Notes: generated by a model from the letters alone, not told the origin. A DNA stretch of 39,586 bases from CBDUEF01 sp018063485 (GCA_037045435.1 JBAOID010000029.1:1-39586), one strand, 5' to 3'. Counted from the first letter of the stretch, positions 1-8,294 are shown. A program made the numbers and translations.

Positions 1-2
1 AC

Positions 3-503
3 GATGCTCTCGCCAGCCTCGACGGCGAGTTTGCCCCGCTCTACGTCGATTTCGGCCGACCCTCTATCGCACCCGAGCGGCTGATCCGGGCCAGCCTGAT
101 CCAGATCCTGTTCTCGGTTCGATCCGAGCGCCAGTTGATGGAACAGATGCAATACAACCTGATGTTTCGCTGGTTCGTCGGCCTTGGCATCGACGACCCG
201 GTTTGGGTTGCAACGGTGTTCACCAAGAACCGGGACCGGCTGCTGACGACCGACATGTCGCGCAAGGTGATGGCGGCAATCCTCGCGCACCGCGAGGTAG
301 CACCGCTGTTATCGGATGAGCATTTCTCGGTCGATGGGACATTGATCCAGGCTTGGGCGTCGATGAAAAGTTTTCAGCCGAAGGCGGAGGGCACGCCGCC
401 CGACAATGAGGGGCCGGATGATCCGCCAACGCCCTCCATCACCCCTCACAATCAACCCAGCCAAACCGAACCAGAGACCGAACCGATGCCCCGCCCCGAT
501 TGA
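3..503 (+). pseudogene. IS5-family transposase, N-terminal fragment (starts before window, 3' truncated)
   Basis: The reading frame is open from the window edge to a stop at 501-503. It matches the N-terminal half of IS5-type DDE transposases: the helical region with SERQLMEQMQYNLMFRWFVG, then VWVATVFTKNRDRLL and the first catalytic Asp motif HFSVDGTLIQAWASMKSF (about 320-375). Soon after the usual Pro/Glu-rich linker (ending MPRPD) the frame stops, and the next DNA encodes none of the second Asp or the Glu region. The element is therefore a 3'-truncated relic and cannot encode an active enzyme. The break lies about 80 bases before an intact IS1182-type element, so successive insertions probably removed the rest. 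The true start lies left of the window. Confidence 0.85.
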
Positions 504-582
504 ACCGTCCCTTGTTTGCCGGAGACCTTCAACCTGACTAAGGATGAGGGCTATGGAAAAAAGTAAGAGATATGCGCAAAAG

Positions 583-602
583 TTGACGGGGCGGTAAAAA
601 GT
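583..602. repeat. Left terminal inverted repeat of the IS1182-type element
   Basis: The sequence ttgacggggcggtaaaaagt is matched perfectly in reverse complement at 2368-2387. It lies 14 bases before the transposase start codon, the normal arrangement of an IS end. Confidence 0.85.
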
Positions 603-2385
603 CGAATTCATTTTGGGTGCTGGACCGTCTATATTCGGGCATGATTACATTGCGCGACAGAAGGACCGGTGATTTGTTTGATCGCTGGTCGGAAATGGGC
701 GACAAGCGGCGACGGCTGCTTGATTGTTCTTGGGCGGGGGTGTTCCGGGAGCACCTTCTTGATGATCTTCCGATCGATGAATTGTTGCCGCATTTTGACG
801 ATCGCCTAGGGCGCCCCTCGAAGGATTTGCACATCGTCATTGGCGTTCTGCTCTTGCAGCAACTGCATGACCTGAGCGATGCGGCCACCGTCGAGGCTTT
901 GGCGTTCAACATGACCTGGCACCATGCACTGGATGTGCGCTCCGAGGCGGATTGTTATTTCTGCGAGAAGACCTTGCGGAATTATCGCCGTCTTTTCATC
1001 GCCGAAGGGCTCGATGAGGTTCTTTTCCGTCGCATGACGGACCGCCTTGTGCGTGCCTTTTCCGTGGATACCAGTCGCCAGCGGATGGACTCGACCGCCC
1101 TGCGCTCGGCCATGCGCAGCTTGACGCGGCTGGGGATCGTCGTTGAAACCATTTCGAAATTCGCACGCGAACTTGCGCGGTTTCATCCCGCGCTGCATGC
1201 GCTGATCGATGGCGACATCATCCGGAGATATGTTGATCGGGAAGGGGCAGGCTGTTTCTCGAATACGGCACCGAGCGCATCTCGACGCAGGCTTGATGAG
1301 GCCGGGCGCGATCTGTTGCAGCTTGTGGTGCAGTTCAGAAATACGGCTGCGGCGGCGTTGCCCGGATATGCGTTGCTGGATCAGGTTCTGCATGAGCAGT
1401 TCGATGTCACGCAAGAAGAGCAGGACGATACGTCCTGTGCAATTGCCACCCCGCGCAACCCTGCGGATATGCCCTGCGACGGCATCAGCAACCCGGCCGA
1501 TCCCGATGCCAGCTACAATGCCCACAGGGGCTTGGGTTATATGGCGCAGATCGTCGAGACATATGCCGAAGATGATGGTCCCGCGCATGAAGCGGCATCC
1601 CGGGCATCCGATCTGATCACCCCCGATCTGATTCTCCATGTGGCGGTTCACAAGATGACGGTGCATGACGGTCATCGATTGCCGGGCGCATTGGACGATC
1701 TTGCTGGTCGCGCGCTGACGCCGAAAGTCCTGTTGGCCAATTCCCACTATGGCTCGGCCGACAACATGACCTTGGCCGAAGAACGCAGCATTGATCTGAC
1801 AGCACCGGCACGGACGGCCAAAGGTGGCTCTGCAGGGCGCCTGACCCTGGAGGACTTCAGCCTCGATGAGGCCGGTCTGGTGCAGGAGTGTCCAAACGGT
1901 GTCGCACCGGTCTCGACCTCTGCGGCAAACGCGAAACTGCAGGCGCGTTTTGATCTTGCCACATGCAGGGAATGCCCCGACAGGAACCGCTGCCCAGTGC
2001 AGGCCGACAAGCACGACGGGCAATTCGCCCGCTTTCAATACACGCCAACACGGGCAGAAAACCAGAAACGACGACTTCACGAACGCAGCGATACATTCCG
2101 GGAAATCTATCGCTGGCGCGCGGGCATCGAAGCAACCATGTCACGCCTGAAGCATCAGATGAACCTTGCCCATTTGCGGGTTCGGGGCATGCCAGCATTG
2201 CGATATACGGTCAATCTGCGCGCCCTCGGCCTGAACATCCGCAGATGTGCGGCAGTCCAGGCATAAGACCGGGCCGTTCGCTTTGATCTCCGGCATCTGC
2301 ATGACAGCAAAGAAAAAAACCGTCGCCGTCGTCTCAGAAAATCAAGTCTATCCACTCTGGGCTGACAACTTTTTACCGCCCCGTC
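585..2385 (+). mobile_element. Complete IS1182-family insertion sequence
   Basis: A roughly 1.8 kb element carries one transposase gene. Near-terminal inverted repeats are seen directly: gacggggcggtaaaaagt at 585-602 and its reverse complement at 2368-2385, an 18-base perfect match. Outside them the 7-mer aaaagtt occurs on both sides (578-584 and 2386-2392), as expected for a target-site duplication. The repeats can be extended by two bases (583/2387), which leaves the exact ends ambiguous. The right-hand duplicate overlaps the left terminus of the neighbouring IS256-type element, so this IS seems to have inserted at or beside that terminus. The transposase is unbroken, so the element may be active. 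Confidence 0.85.
617..2266 (+). CDS. IS1182-family transposase
   Basis: This 549-residue DDE transposase is full length for IS1182-type enzymes. The N-terminal domain (about 45-130: PIDELLPHFDDRLGRPSKDLHIVIGVLLLQQ) is the conserved DUF772-like region that recruits the ends. The segment FSVDTSRQRMDSTALRSAM (about 150-170) carries the first catalytic Asp. A Cys cluster (CRECPDRNRCPV, about 455-468) precedes the C-terminal DDE region with the YRWRAGIEATMSRLKHQMNL motif that supplies the catalytic Glu. The frame opens with GTG at 617; an ATG at 641 is the alternative start and neither has a strong ribosome site. The gene fills the element between its inverted repeats and shows no frameshift. Confidence 0.9.
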   Translation: MLDRLYSGMITLRDRRTGDLFDRWSEMGDKRRRLLDCSWAGVFREHLLDDLPIDELLPHFDDRLGRPSKDLHIVIGVLLLQQLHDLSDAATVEALAFNMTWHHALDVRSEADCYFCEKTLRNYRRLFIAEGLDEVLFRRMTDRLVRAFSVDTSRQRMDSTALRSAMRSLTRLGIVVETISKFARELARFHPALHALIDGDIIRRYVDREGAGCFSNTAPSASRRRLDEAGRDLLQLVVQFRNTAAAALPGYALLDQVLHEQFDVTQEEQDDTSCAIATPRNPADMPCDGISNPADPDASYNAHRGLGYMAQIVETYAEDDGPAHEAASRASDLITPDLILHVAVHKMTVHDGHRLPGALDDLAGRALTPKVLLANSHYGSADNMTLAEERSIDLTAPARTAKGGSAGRLTLEDFSLDEAGLVQECPNGVAPVSTSAANAKLQARFDLATCRECPDRNRCPVQADKHDGQFARFQYTPTRAENQKRRLHERSDTFREIYRWRAGIEATMSRLKHQMNLAHLRVRGMPALRYTVNLRALGLNIRRCAAVQA

Positions 2386-2387
2386 AA
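2368..2387. repeat. Right terminal inverted repeat of the IS1182-type element
   Basis: This is the perfect 20-base reverse complement of 583-602. It lies about 100 bases after the transposase stop, and the duplicated aaaagtt follows at 2386-2392. Confidence 0.85.
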
Positions 2388-3780
2388 AAGTTGCGGGTGA
2401 TGCTTGATCAGGCGGCGGCTTGAAGTTGGCGGATCCCGTCGCGGAACTCAATCCCCTGGATGATCTCGGGCAGGCGGTTTTGACCGTCGAGCTTTCGCCA
2501 TTTCTTCTGCGCTGACATCATCAGCTTGAAGGCCATGGCCAGCCCGGTCTTTCGGCTGAGACATCCCTTGGTGCGTTTTGTTCGATGTCGGACGGTGGCG
2601 AATGTGCTCTCGATCCATTGGCCGGCAGGCGATTGCACGCAATCGCCGAGAGGCGGGTTTGACGTGCGGATGTGTTTCCAGTGTTCTGCCGGATAGTCAT
2701 AGAAGGTCAGCAGCGCATCCCGGTCCTTGACCAGCTTGGCGACCGCCTTGTCCCATTTCACACCGTATGTTTCGACGAAGAAATCAAAGGCGACGTTGGC
2801 TTCGGCTTTGGTCTCGGCCTGCCAGATGTCATGGAGGTGGCCTTTTGCCTTTGCCTGCATGGATTTCGGCATCGCGTTCAGCACATTCATCGTCTTGTGG
2901 ACCCAGCATCTTTGCTCACGCGTCGATGCAAAGACCTCGCGTAGCGCGGTCCAAAACCCCAAGGCACCGTCGCCGATGGCCAGTTTGGGGTCTTGTTTCA
3001 GGCCGCGCCGCTTGAGATCGAGCAGCAACTCGCGCCAGCTTTGCGTGCTTTCGCGGAAGCCGTCGGTCATCGCCAGCAGCTCCTTGCGACCATATTCATC
3101 CGCCCCGACGATCACCAGAACGCATTGCTTTTCCTCAGCCATGCGCGGTTTGAAATAGACGCCATCCGCCCAGATGTAGAGGAACCGCCGGTTGCCAAGG
3201 CCGCGTTTGTGCCACGCCTCGTAGTCTGCCCACCAGTCGGCCTTCAGCCGCGTGACGGTCTTGGCCGACAACCCCTTGGCATTCGGACCCAGCAGCGCCT
3301 CCAACGCCTCGGTAAAATCACCCGTGGACACGCCCTTGAGATAAAGCCATGGCAACAGCTCCTCGACCGATTTCGCCTTGCGCAGATAGCGCGGCAGGAT
3401 GCTGGGCGTGAAGGTAATCTTGTCTTCGCCAGCGCCCCGATCCCGCACGCGCGGCACATTCACCGGCACTGGACCAATGCCAGTCATCACCTCGCGTTCG
3501 GGTAAGTGACCATGGCGCACCAAGCGGGCCCGCCCGTCCTCCAGTCTTTCCCCGGAAAAGGTGTTCAACAGCGCCGCCAACTCGGCGTGGATCGCCTGTT
3601 CGATCAGCTTGCGCGCTCCATCGCGCAGGACGTCGGTGAAGGGATCGGATGTAAAACCCGATGGATCAGGCAATTGGGTGATGGTAGTCTCTGACATGTG
3701 GCATATCCCTTTCTCAGCAGAGAATTGACGGCGACTCGACACCGCCATGATATGCCGCCCCTCAGGGCATCACCAACTTT
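2386..3780 (-). mobile_element. IS256-family insertion sequence
   Basis: A single-gene element lies on the minus strand. Its outer ends show an imperfect inverted repeat: aaagttgcgggtgatgc on the left (from about 2387) against aaagttggtgatgcc read inward from 3780, differing by a three-base cgg insertion. I could not find a convincing target-site duplication. The left end coincides with the insertion point of the IS1182-type element, which may have altered it. The transposase has an unusual insertion in its catalytic region (see the gene entry), so activity is uncertain. Confidence 0.7.
2408..3697 (-). CDS. IS256-family (mutator-type) transposase with a 13-residue insertion
   Basis: This is a 429-residue mutator-type transposase. 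The frame can be read from 3748, but ATG at 3697 (MSETTITQLPDPSG) follows aaaggga at proper spacing and is preferred. Conserved blocks are ADGVYFKPRMAEEKQCVLV (first Asp), the LAIGDGALGFWTALREVF block (second Asp) and RCWVHKTMNVLN. In the third block, family members have an uninterrupted TSNPIESTFATVRHRT carrying the catalytic Glu. Here TSNP and IESTFATVRHRTKRTKG are separated by about 13 extra residues (PLGDCVQSPAGQW) with no frame change. The inserted DNA contains the near-palindrome gcgattgc-ac-gcaatcgc (about 2629-2646). Whether the enzyme still works is unknown. Confidence 0.88.
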   Translation of the reverse strand: MSETTITQLPDPSGFTSDPFTDVLRDGARKLIEQAIHAELAALLNTFSGERLEDGRARLVRHGHLPEREVMTGIGPVPVNVPRVRDRGAGEDKITFTPSILPRYLRKAKSVEELLPWLYLKGVSTGDFTEALEALLGPNAKGLSAKTVTRLKADWWADYEAWHKRGLGNRRFLYIWADGVYFKPRMAEEKQCVLVIVGADEYGRKELLAMTDGFRESTQSWRELLLDLKRRGLKQDPKLAIGDGALGFWTALREVFASTREQRCWVHKTMNVLNAMPKSMQAKAKGHLHDIWQAETKAEANVAFDFFVETYGVKWDKAVAKLVKDRDALLTFYDYPAEHWKHIRTSNPPLGDCVQSPAGQWIESTFATVRHRTKRTKGCLSRKTGLAMAFKLMMSAQKKWRKLDGQNRLPEIIQGIEFRDGIRQLQAAA

Positions 3781-4004
3781 CGCGCGTTTCTCGTGCCCTG
3801 AATGGCTCAGAGCGCTGTAGCTCCACCTGCAACTACCAGCACTCTTTGAAAGCTCGCGATGTAACTGCGCTGTTCAATACCATCGGGCGCGCGGAAAATC
3901 GAAAGACCCGGGCGCAGAATTACCGCAAAGCCATTTCGTGGAACCGAATAGCCGACTGAAGTGTTCAACTATTACATAAACCCCTCAAACGAAGGATTAC
4001 GCAT
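3781..4004. other. Intergenic stretch without recognisable gene
   Basis: This is the flank between the IS256-type end and the secreted-protein gene. No convincing reading frame, RNA gene or repeat was seen. An AAGGA ribosome site at 3992-3996 belongs to the next gene. Confidence 0.5.
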
Positions 4005-4490
4005 ATGCGTCCCATGATCAAAACCGCCCTTTTCACCACAGTTTGCCTTTTGGGCGGCGCAAGCCTGGTTTCGGCCGAAACTGCGACGGTGGATCTGAAC
4101 ACCACAACCGAAACGGTTGTTGGCACCACAACCGAAGGCGATCCGGTTGTGAAACAGGTTACATACATGATCCTGCCAATTCCTATGACCGAAGAGCAAA
4201 TCGCTGCAGTCAATGCCACAGAAGGCCTGTCTGATAGCCCCGCTCCCGGCCCCTATGCTGGCTGGACGGTGATAAGCGCTGACAAGCAAGAGGTTGGAAC
4301 TGTTACCTTTTCCATGCAAGACGCTGACGGCAAGATCGAATACTTCAACTTCGTGATGCCTAACGGACACATGATGCGCCTTTCCAACGGCATCGCCAAG
4401 ATGGGCGACAAGATGATCGAGTTGCGCATTCTCAAAGCCGATGTCGATGCGAACTCGACGGCAGGCTTCAACAATATCTCGGTTCAATAA
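4005..4490 (+). CDS. Small secreted/periplasmic protein of unknown function
   Basis: This 161-residue protein has a clear Sec signal peptide: positive MRPMIK, hydrophobic core ALFTTVCLLGGASLV, and a likely cleavage after SAE-type residues near position 24. The mature part starts with a Thr-rich segment (TVDLNTTTETVVGTTTEG), continues with MILPIPMTEEQIAAVNATEG, and has a compact C-terminal half with several Met (FVMPNGHMMRLSNGIAKMGDKM). No cysteine remains in the mature part. The start follows GAAGGA at good spacing. A stem-loop lies 12 bases after the stop. I do not recognise the family. Its position at the edge of a metal-resistance island suggests, but does not show, a link to metal stress. 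Confidence 0.8.
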   Translation: MRPMIKTALFTTVCLLGGASLVSAETATVDLNTTTETVVGTTTEGDPVVKQVTYMILPIPMTEEQIAAVNATEGLSDSPAPGPYAGWTVISADKQEVGTVTFSMQDADGKIEYFNFVMPNGHMMRLSNGIAKMGDKMIELRILKADVDANSTAGFNNISVQ

Positions 4491-4501
4491 CATCCGAGCG
4501 G

Positions 4502-4534
4502 CCCTGATCATTGCCCGAAAGGCTCTGATCAGGG
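4502..4534. terminator. Stem-loop after the secreted-protein gene
   Basis: A perfect 9-base inverted repeat (ccctgatca at 4502-4510, tgatcaggg at 4526-4534) has a 15-base loop. It lies just after the stop at 4490 and overlaps the end of the LuxR remnant on the other strand. There is no T-tract, so termination is only probable. Confidence 0.45.
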
Positions 4535-4715
4535 ATCCAACTGACCCGTAAAAAGCGCCAGGCGCACGAGTTGCGGTAGTGATTTCGCGCCCATGCGGTC
4601 CATGATGGCCGCACGATGACTTTCTACCGCGCGCTGGCTGATCCCCAACGACTAGGCTATGGTCTTGCTGGCTTGCCCTGCCAGAACGCCCCTCAGCACT
4701 TTGCGATATCAGGAC
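4529..4715 (-). pseudogene. Decayed LuxR/FixJ-type response-regulator HTH domain
   Basis: The minus strand reads YRKVLRGVLAGQASKTIA-stop-SLGISQRAVESHRAAIMDRMGAKSLPQLVRLALFTGQLDP-stop. This is the C-terminal LuxR-type helix-turn-helix of a FixJ/NarL-like regulator, including the recognition segment ISQRAVESHRA. A TAG replaces one codon between TIA and SLGIS, a TGA lies just upstream of YRK, and the receiver domain is absent. Two in-frame stops plus the missing N-terminus make this a true relic rather than a simple sequence error. Confidence 0.7.
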
Positions 4716-4770
4716 ATCACAGCACCCGCAGAGCGCTTCGGGGTTCGAGACCCACCGCAGGCCTGCGCTT

Positions 4771-4920
4771 TCGATACTGCCACCGTTATACGTGCAACTG
4801 GCGCAGCCCGATGCGCCGCCGACTTGGTCGCACAGCGCAAACTGGGGTTACTTTTCCTCGGGTGCAATGGGGATCATTGTCATCGTCGAATTGATCTTGC
4901 TGCTGACGGGCCTTTGTAAC
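4771..4920 (+). pseudogene. Remnant of a DUF3309-like small membrane protein
   Basis: The frame encodes ILPPLYVQLAQPDAPPTWSHSANWGYFSSG followed by AMGIIVIVELILLLTGL. This resembles the small DUF3309-type proteins (a Leu-rich start, then PTWPHSRSWGYGPSGG and a single membrane helix ending LLLGRI). The usual start is missing, and the normal stop after the helix is replaced by read-through into CNRCQF, as if one base had shifted. Recognition is by motif memory only. Confidence 0.4.
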
Positions 4921-4995
4921 CGGTGTCAGTTTCTGCTTTCCGCCCGAGGCTCCTTCTGGCACAGCAAAGAAGTGAAAACAGACCGAGGTCGGATC

Positions 4996-5283
4996 ATGCG
5001 CCATATCGCCATTCCTTTTATCTGTGCAGCCCTGTTGATCGCAGGATGCAACGGCGGCATTGGCGGTTCCGAGACGGTCGTAGGGGCGGGACCGGACGAT
5101 CTGCTGAAACTGCGGGCGGGTCCGGGGCTTGGCTTCAAGGTGATCATGGGTTTGCCAGATGGGACATCACTCATCCGTCGCGACTGCGTGACCGAAGCAG
5201 GACAACTCTGGTGCCGTGTCTCGCTCAGCGCATCACCCGGGATCACAGGCTACGTTTCCGCTGATTACCTGTCGAAACACTAA
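4996..5283 (+). CDS. Small lipoprotein with a bacterial SH3-type domain
   Basis: This 95-residue protein begins MRHIAIPFICAALLIAGC, a lipoprotein signal with lipobox LIAGC (Cys18). The frame is open upstream, but ATG at 4996 follows a GAGG ribosome site and gives the proper signal peptide. The mature part has the SH3_3 pattern: DDLLKLRAGPGLGFKVIMGLPDGTSLIRRDC, then LWCRVSL and the ending GYVSADYLSKH. Such domains bind cell-wall peptides or act as protein-binding modules at the envelope. It stands alone, with remnants before it and a gene-poor stretch after it. Confidence 0.75.
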   Translation: MRHIAIPFICAALLIAGCNGGIGGSETVVGAGPDDLLKLRAGPGLGFKVIMGLPDGTSLIRRDCVTEAGQLWCRVSLSASPGITGYVSADYLSKH

Positions 5284-5702
5284 CCAGCAGCCGCACTGGC
5301 GCAGCCTGACTTGGGGCGAGCCTCGTCATTGCGTCGGGATGTTTGCCCAATGACGGCTCCGTCTGGCTCCCGGTGATCGACAAAGGGTAAGGCGCGATAT
5401 TCGAGCAGGAGATTGCCGCCGATCGGCCCGCCAGCACTCGGTTCCTGTCGCCCCGGTAGTACATGAACAACAAAGCCACGGCAGCAGCACTCGCGTAGGA
5501 TTTCGGGAGTCTATGTGAGAACCCGCTACTGTTTTTGATGATCCATGACGCATTCTTGGCCCAGCAGTTCGTATGCGCACGAGTTGGTCGGGTCCGGGGC
5601 GAATGTGGTGGACAAGGCGAGGAGCCAATTCCTGATGTGATTTCGCAAACGGCATCGTGTCTTGCGAGAATCAGCGGCGGATCATAGATAAACGCCATCC
5701 TC
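5284..5702. other. Gene-poor stretch (about 420 bases)
   Basis: Open frames exist on both strands here (for example 5243-5704 minus), but they have no ribosome site, no coding-like composition and no recognisable motif. I see no RNA gene, repeat or MerR-type operator. It may be decayed DNA like the remnants just upstream. Confidence 0.4.
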
Positions 5703-6062
5703 ATGCTGCCGGGTTTAATGCCGAGATTTCTTTTTTCTCTCTTGCTGGTGATTGCCGTCGCGTTGTTCGGCGCCCTTTCGCATCGGGCAACGGCGGCGCA
5801 GATGCAGCCAACGCCTGCGCCTTGTCACAATGACCAAACCGTCATGAACGGGCATGCCGATACGATGAAGCATTGTGGCGGCCCCGATCATGCAATGTCG
5901 GGTGCCTGTGCAATCGCCTGTCTCGGATCGATTGCAACCTGGTTTACCTCTGCGGATCCGGTGCCAATGGCATTTCGCCCGGTAGTGCATCAAACCACGG
6001 TCTCCCTTGTTTTGCGCGGGCGCACGGGCGAAGCGGCCGACCGCCCCCCCAAATCCCTCTGA
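5703..6062 (+). CDS. Small exported Cys/His/Met-rich protein (copper-island, DUF2946-like)
   Basis: The 119-residue frame (or 114 from ATG 5718, MPRFLFSLLL) begins with a signal-like hydrophobic segment, RFLFSLLLVIAVALFGALSH. It then has a cluster of potential metal ligands: CHNDQTVMNGHADTMKHCGG, PDHAMSGACAIACLGS. Small proteins with this layout commonly precede copper-resistance multicopper oxidases in proteobacteria, and here such an oxidase starts 72 bases downstream. I infer a periplasmic or membrane copper-handling role. The ribosome site is weak for either start. The family assignment is tentative. Confidence 0.65.
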   Translation: MLPGLMPRFLFSLLLVIAVALFGALSHRATAAQMQPTPAPCHNDQTVMNGHADTMKHCGGPDHAMSGACAIACLGSIATWFTSADPVPMAFRPVVHQTTVSLVLRGRTGEAADRPPKSL

Positions 6063-6134
6063 ACGGTTGATGAGCGGAGCTGTCTTGCGGCTCCAGACCG
6101 ACGCGCCCCATTGGGGGCTGATGGACCATTCAAA

Positions 6135-7650
6135 ATGAAACATGACCTGACACGTCGCGGCTTTCTGGCCGCATCCGCAGCCTTGGCTGCCACTACCGCC
6201 TTGCCGAGACGGGCTTTGGCGCAAACCGCACCGCTTACGCCTGACCGCTGCCACGCGGGTGCTCGAGATCGGCGGTCGCGCCGCCACTGTCATGCGGGCT
6301 GGCCAATGGAGCGGGCGCGCAGGGGTTGATCCTTGATCCCGGCTCAGCGGTTCCGCGTCGATCTGACCAATGCTCTGGACGAGGAGACCATCATCCACTG
6401 GCATGGCCAGATCCCGCCCAATGTGCAGGACGGGGTGCCCGAACCTGCCGATGCCGCTGCTGCAGCCGGGCGAGACGCGCAGCTACGACTATCGCGCCGA
6501 TGCCCGGCACCTACTGGATGCACAGCCATGTGCCGGTGCAGGAAATGAGCCTGCTTGCCGCGCCTCTGATCGTGCGCCGACCCGAAGATCTGACCGCAGA
6601 CCGGCAGGAGGTGGTGATGTTCCTGCACGATTTCTCATTCCGACCAGCCGCCGAGGTGCTGGCCGAGATCACGCGAGCGGGCGGCGCAGTCATGACATGG
6701 CGTGCGATGGGAATGTCCCGGCGCAGAGCCCGGATGGCATGGCCGGAATGGATCATGTCCGGCATGGATCAGCATGCCATGGGCAACATGACCATGGGCG
6801 GGATGGTGATGGACCTGAACGACTATCGATTTCGACGCCTATCTTGCCAATGACCGCACGCTCGCCGACCCCGAGGTGATCGCCGTCGAACGCAGGCGGC
6901 CGCATCCTGGCTGCGGGTGATCAATGCCGCGGCGGCGACGGTGTTCTGGATCGACACCGGCGCGGTGCCGTGCGCGGCTGGTCGCGGTGGATGGCCATGG
7001 CGTCGAGCCTGTGGCGGGCGACGCGCTTTGGTCTGGCCATGGCGCAGCGTCTGGATCTCGAGATCGACCTGCCGCGAGGCGGGAGCCTTTCCGATTCTCG
7101 CCCTGCGCGAAGGCGCGCGCGAGCGTACCGGCATCATCCTCGCCACTGCAGGGCGCCGACGTGCGGCGGATCGACGATTTGGCAGAGGTCGAAAGCGCCG
7201 TGCATTCGACACCGACCTGGCGCAGGAGGGATGTTGCGGTTGGCACGGGCGCCAGGAGGCCGCTCGCTTGCGCCGCGTCCGGTGGACCGGACCCACATGA
7301 TCATGCTGGGCGGCACGATGCAGCCCTATCTTTGGACCATCAACGGCGCAGACCTGGGGCAATCACATACCGCGTCGCCGCCAAGACCGGCGAGCGGGTG
7401 CGAGCTGATCGTTCCACAACATGTCGATGATGGGGCATCCGATGCACCTGCATGGCCATGTGTTCCAGGTGGTCGAACATCAACGGCCGCGCGGTTGATG
7501 GCGCGATGCGCGACACGGTCTATGTGCCGCCGATGTCGATGGTGACGAGTGGCGCTGGATGCGGGCGAGGCCGCGCGCTGGATGCTGCATTGCCACCACA
7601 TGCCGCATCTGTCCACTGGCATGATGACCGAGTTTGCGGTGTCGGCCTGA
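6135..7650 (+). pseudogene. Multicopper oxidase (Tat-exported, copper-resistance type), many frameshifts
   Basis: Piecing frames together gives a whole multicopper oxidase. There is a Tat signal (LTRRGFLAASAALAATTALP), then LTAATRVLEIGGRAATVMR, the first copper motif IIHWHGQIPPNVQDGVP, LLQPGETRSYDYRADA, the second motif GTYWMHSHVPVQEMSLLAAPLIV, a Met/His-rich insert around 6735-6815, RVINAAAATVFWIDTGA, and the C-terminal motifs SMMGHPMHLHGHVFQVVE and WMLHCHHMPHLSTGMM. Roughly ten small indels switch the frame, yet all four copper-ligand motifs survive. Such enzymes oxidise Cu(I) in the periplasm. The gene follows the Cys/His-rich protein and precedes two cytochromes. It is either a very recent pseudogene or an intact gene damaged by sequence errors. 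Confidence 0.85.
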
Positions 7651-7657
7651 GCCATCT

Positions 7658-7687
7658 GCTACCGGAGCGGGATCCCGCTCCGGTAGC
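7658..7687. terminator. Perfect 30-base palindrome after the multicopper oxidase
   Basis: The sequence from gctaccggag to ctccggtagc equals its own reverse complement, with centre gggatccc. It can fold into a 13-pair stem with a GATC loop, eight bases after the oxidase stop. A run of T does not follow, so it could be a terminator or a processing hairpin. Confidence 0.6.
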
Positions 7688-7788
7688 TCATATTCATCGG
7701 CGCACCTCATCGCGTGCGATCATAAGCCGACGGCAGGAGTGCCGCGCCAGCGCCGCACGGTCGGCGAATACAGATTGGAGATATTATC

Positions 7789-8245
7789 ATGAACAAGAGC
7801 CTCATCGGCGCACTGGTTGTTGCCCTCATCGCAGCGGTGGCATGGTATTGGACAGGCGGCCTGGCCAACAAAGGCCCGGTTTGGGCCACTATACCGGCGG
7901 CCTCACAGGTTGCTGTTGGAGCGCCCATGGCGGAGGTCGTGATTCCGGCGGAATTCTCGGCACAGGCGCGTCAGGGAGAAACCTATTTCAACGCCGTCTG
8001 CGCCGCCTGCCACGGTGTAAATGCGGCTGGACAGGACGGCAAGGCGCCGCCAACTTGTCCACCGCATTTACGAGCCTTCGCACCATGGGGACATGGCCTT
8101 CGTTCTGGCAGCACGCAACGGTGTCAGGGCGCACCACTGGCCGTTCGGAGACATGCCACCGGTTGAACAACGCCTGACGGATGGAGAGCTTGGCGCGATT
8201 GTCGCCTATGTGCGTGCGTTGCAGCAGGCCAATGGGATCAACTGA
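7789..8245 (+). pseudogene. Class I c-type cytochrome, one frameshift
   Basis: The start at 7789 follows GGAG. The protein opens with a signal anchor (LIGALVVALIAAVAWYWTGG) and has the haem site CAACHG at about residues 70-75, followed by VNAAGQDGKAPP. The frame then shifts. The +2 frame continues VHRIYEPSHHGDMAFVLAARNGVRAHHWPFGDMPP, where Met of GDMPP is the likely axial ligand, and ends with IVAYVRALQQANGIN at 8245. Removing one A near 8052 restores the typical family sequence APPLVHRIYEPSHHGD. It is a membrane-anchored periplasmic electron carrier beside a multicopper oxidase. The single extra base may be a sequence error. Confidence 0.85.
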
Positions 8246-8294
8246 TGGGTTGGAATCCCAGCCTTTTGTGTGAAGCCACACCGGACCAACTGGC

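Noticed and set aside
806..2080. Long minus-strand open frame (424 codons) opposite the IS1182 transposase
   Set aside because: It is the antisense shadow of a well-recognised transposase, with no motif or ribosome site.
3771..3800. Target-site duplication for the IS256-type element
   Set aside because: Flanks at about 2380 and 3781 share only scattered bases; no clear 8-9 base duplicate.
5243..5704. Minus-strand open frame in the gene-poor stretch before the copper island
   Set aside because: It overlaps the end of the SH3 lipoprotein gene, has low-complexity basic sequence and no recognisable family.
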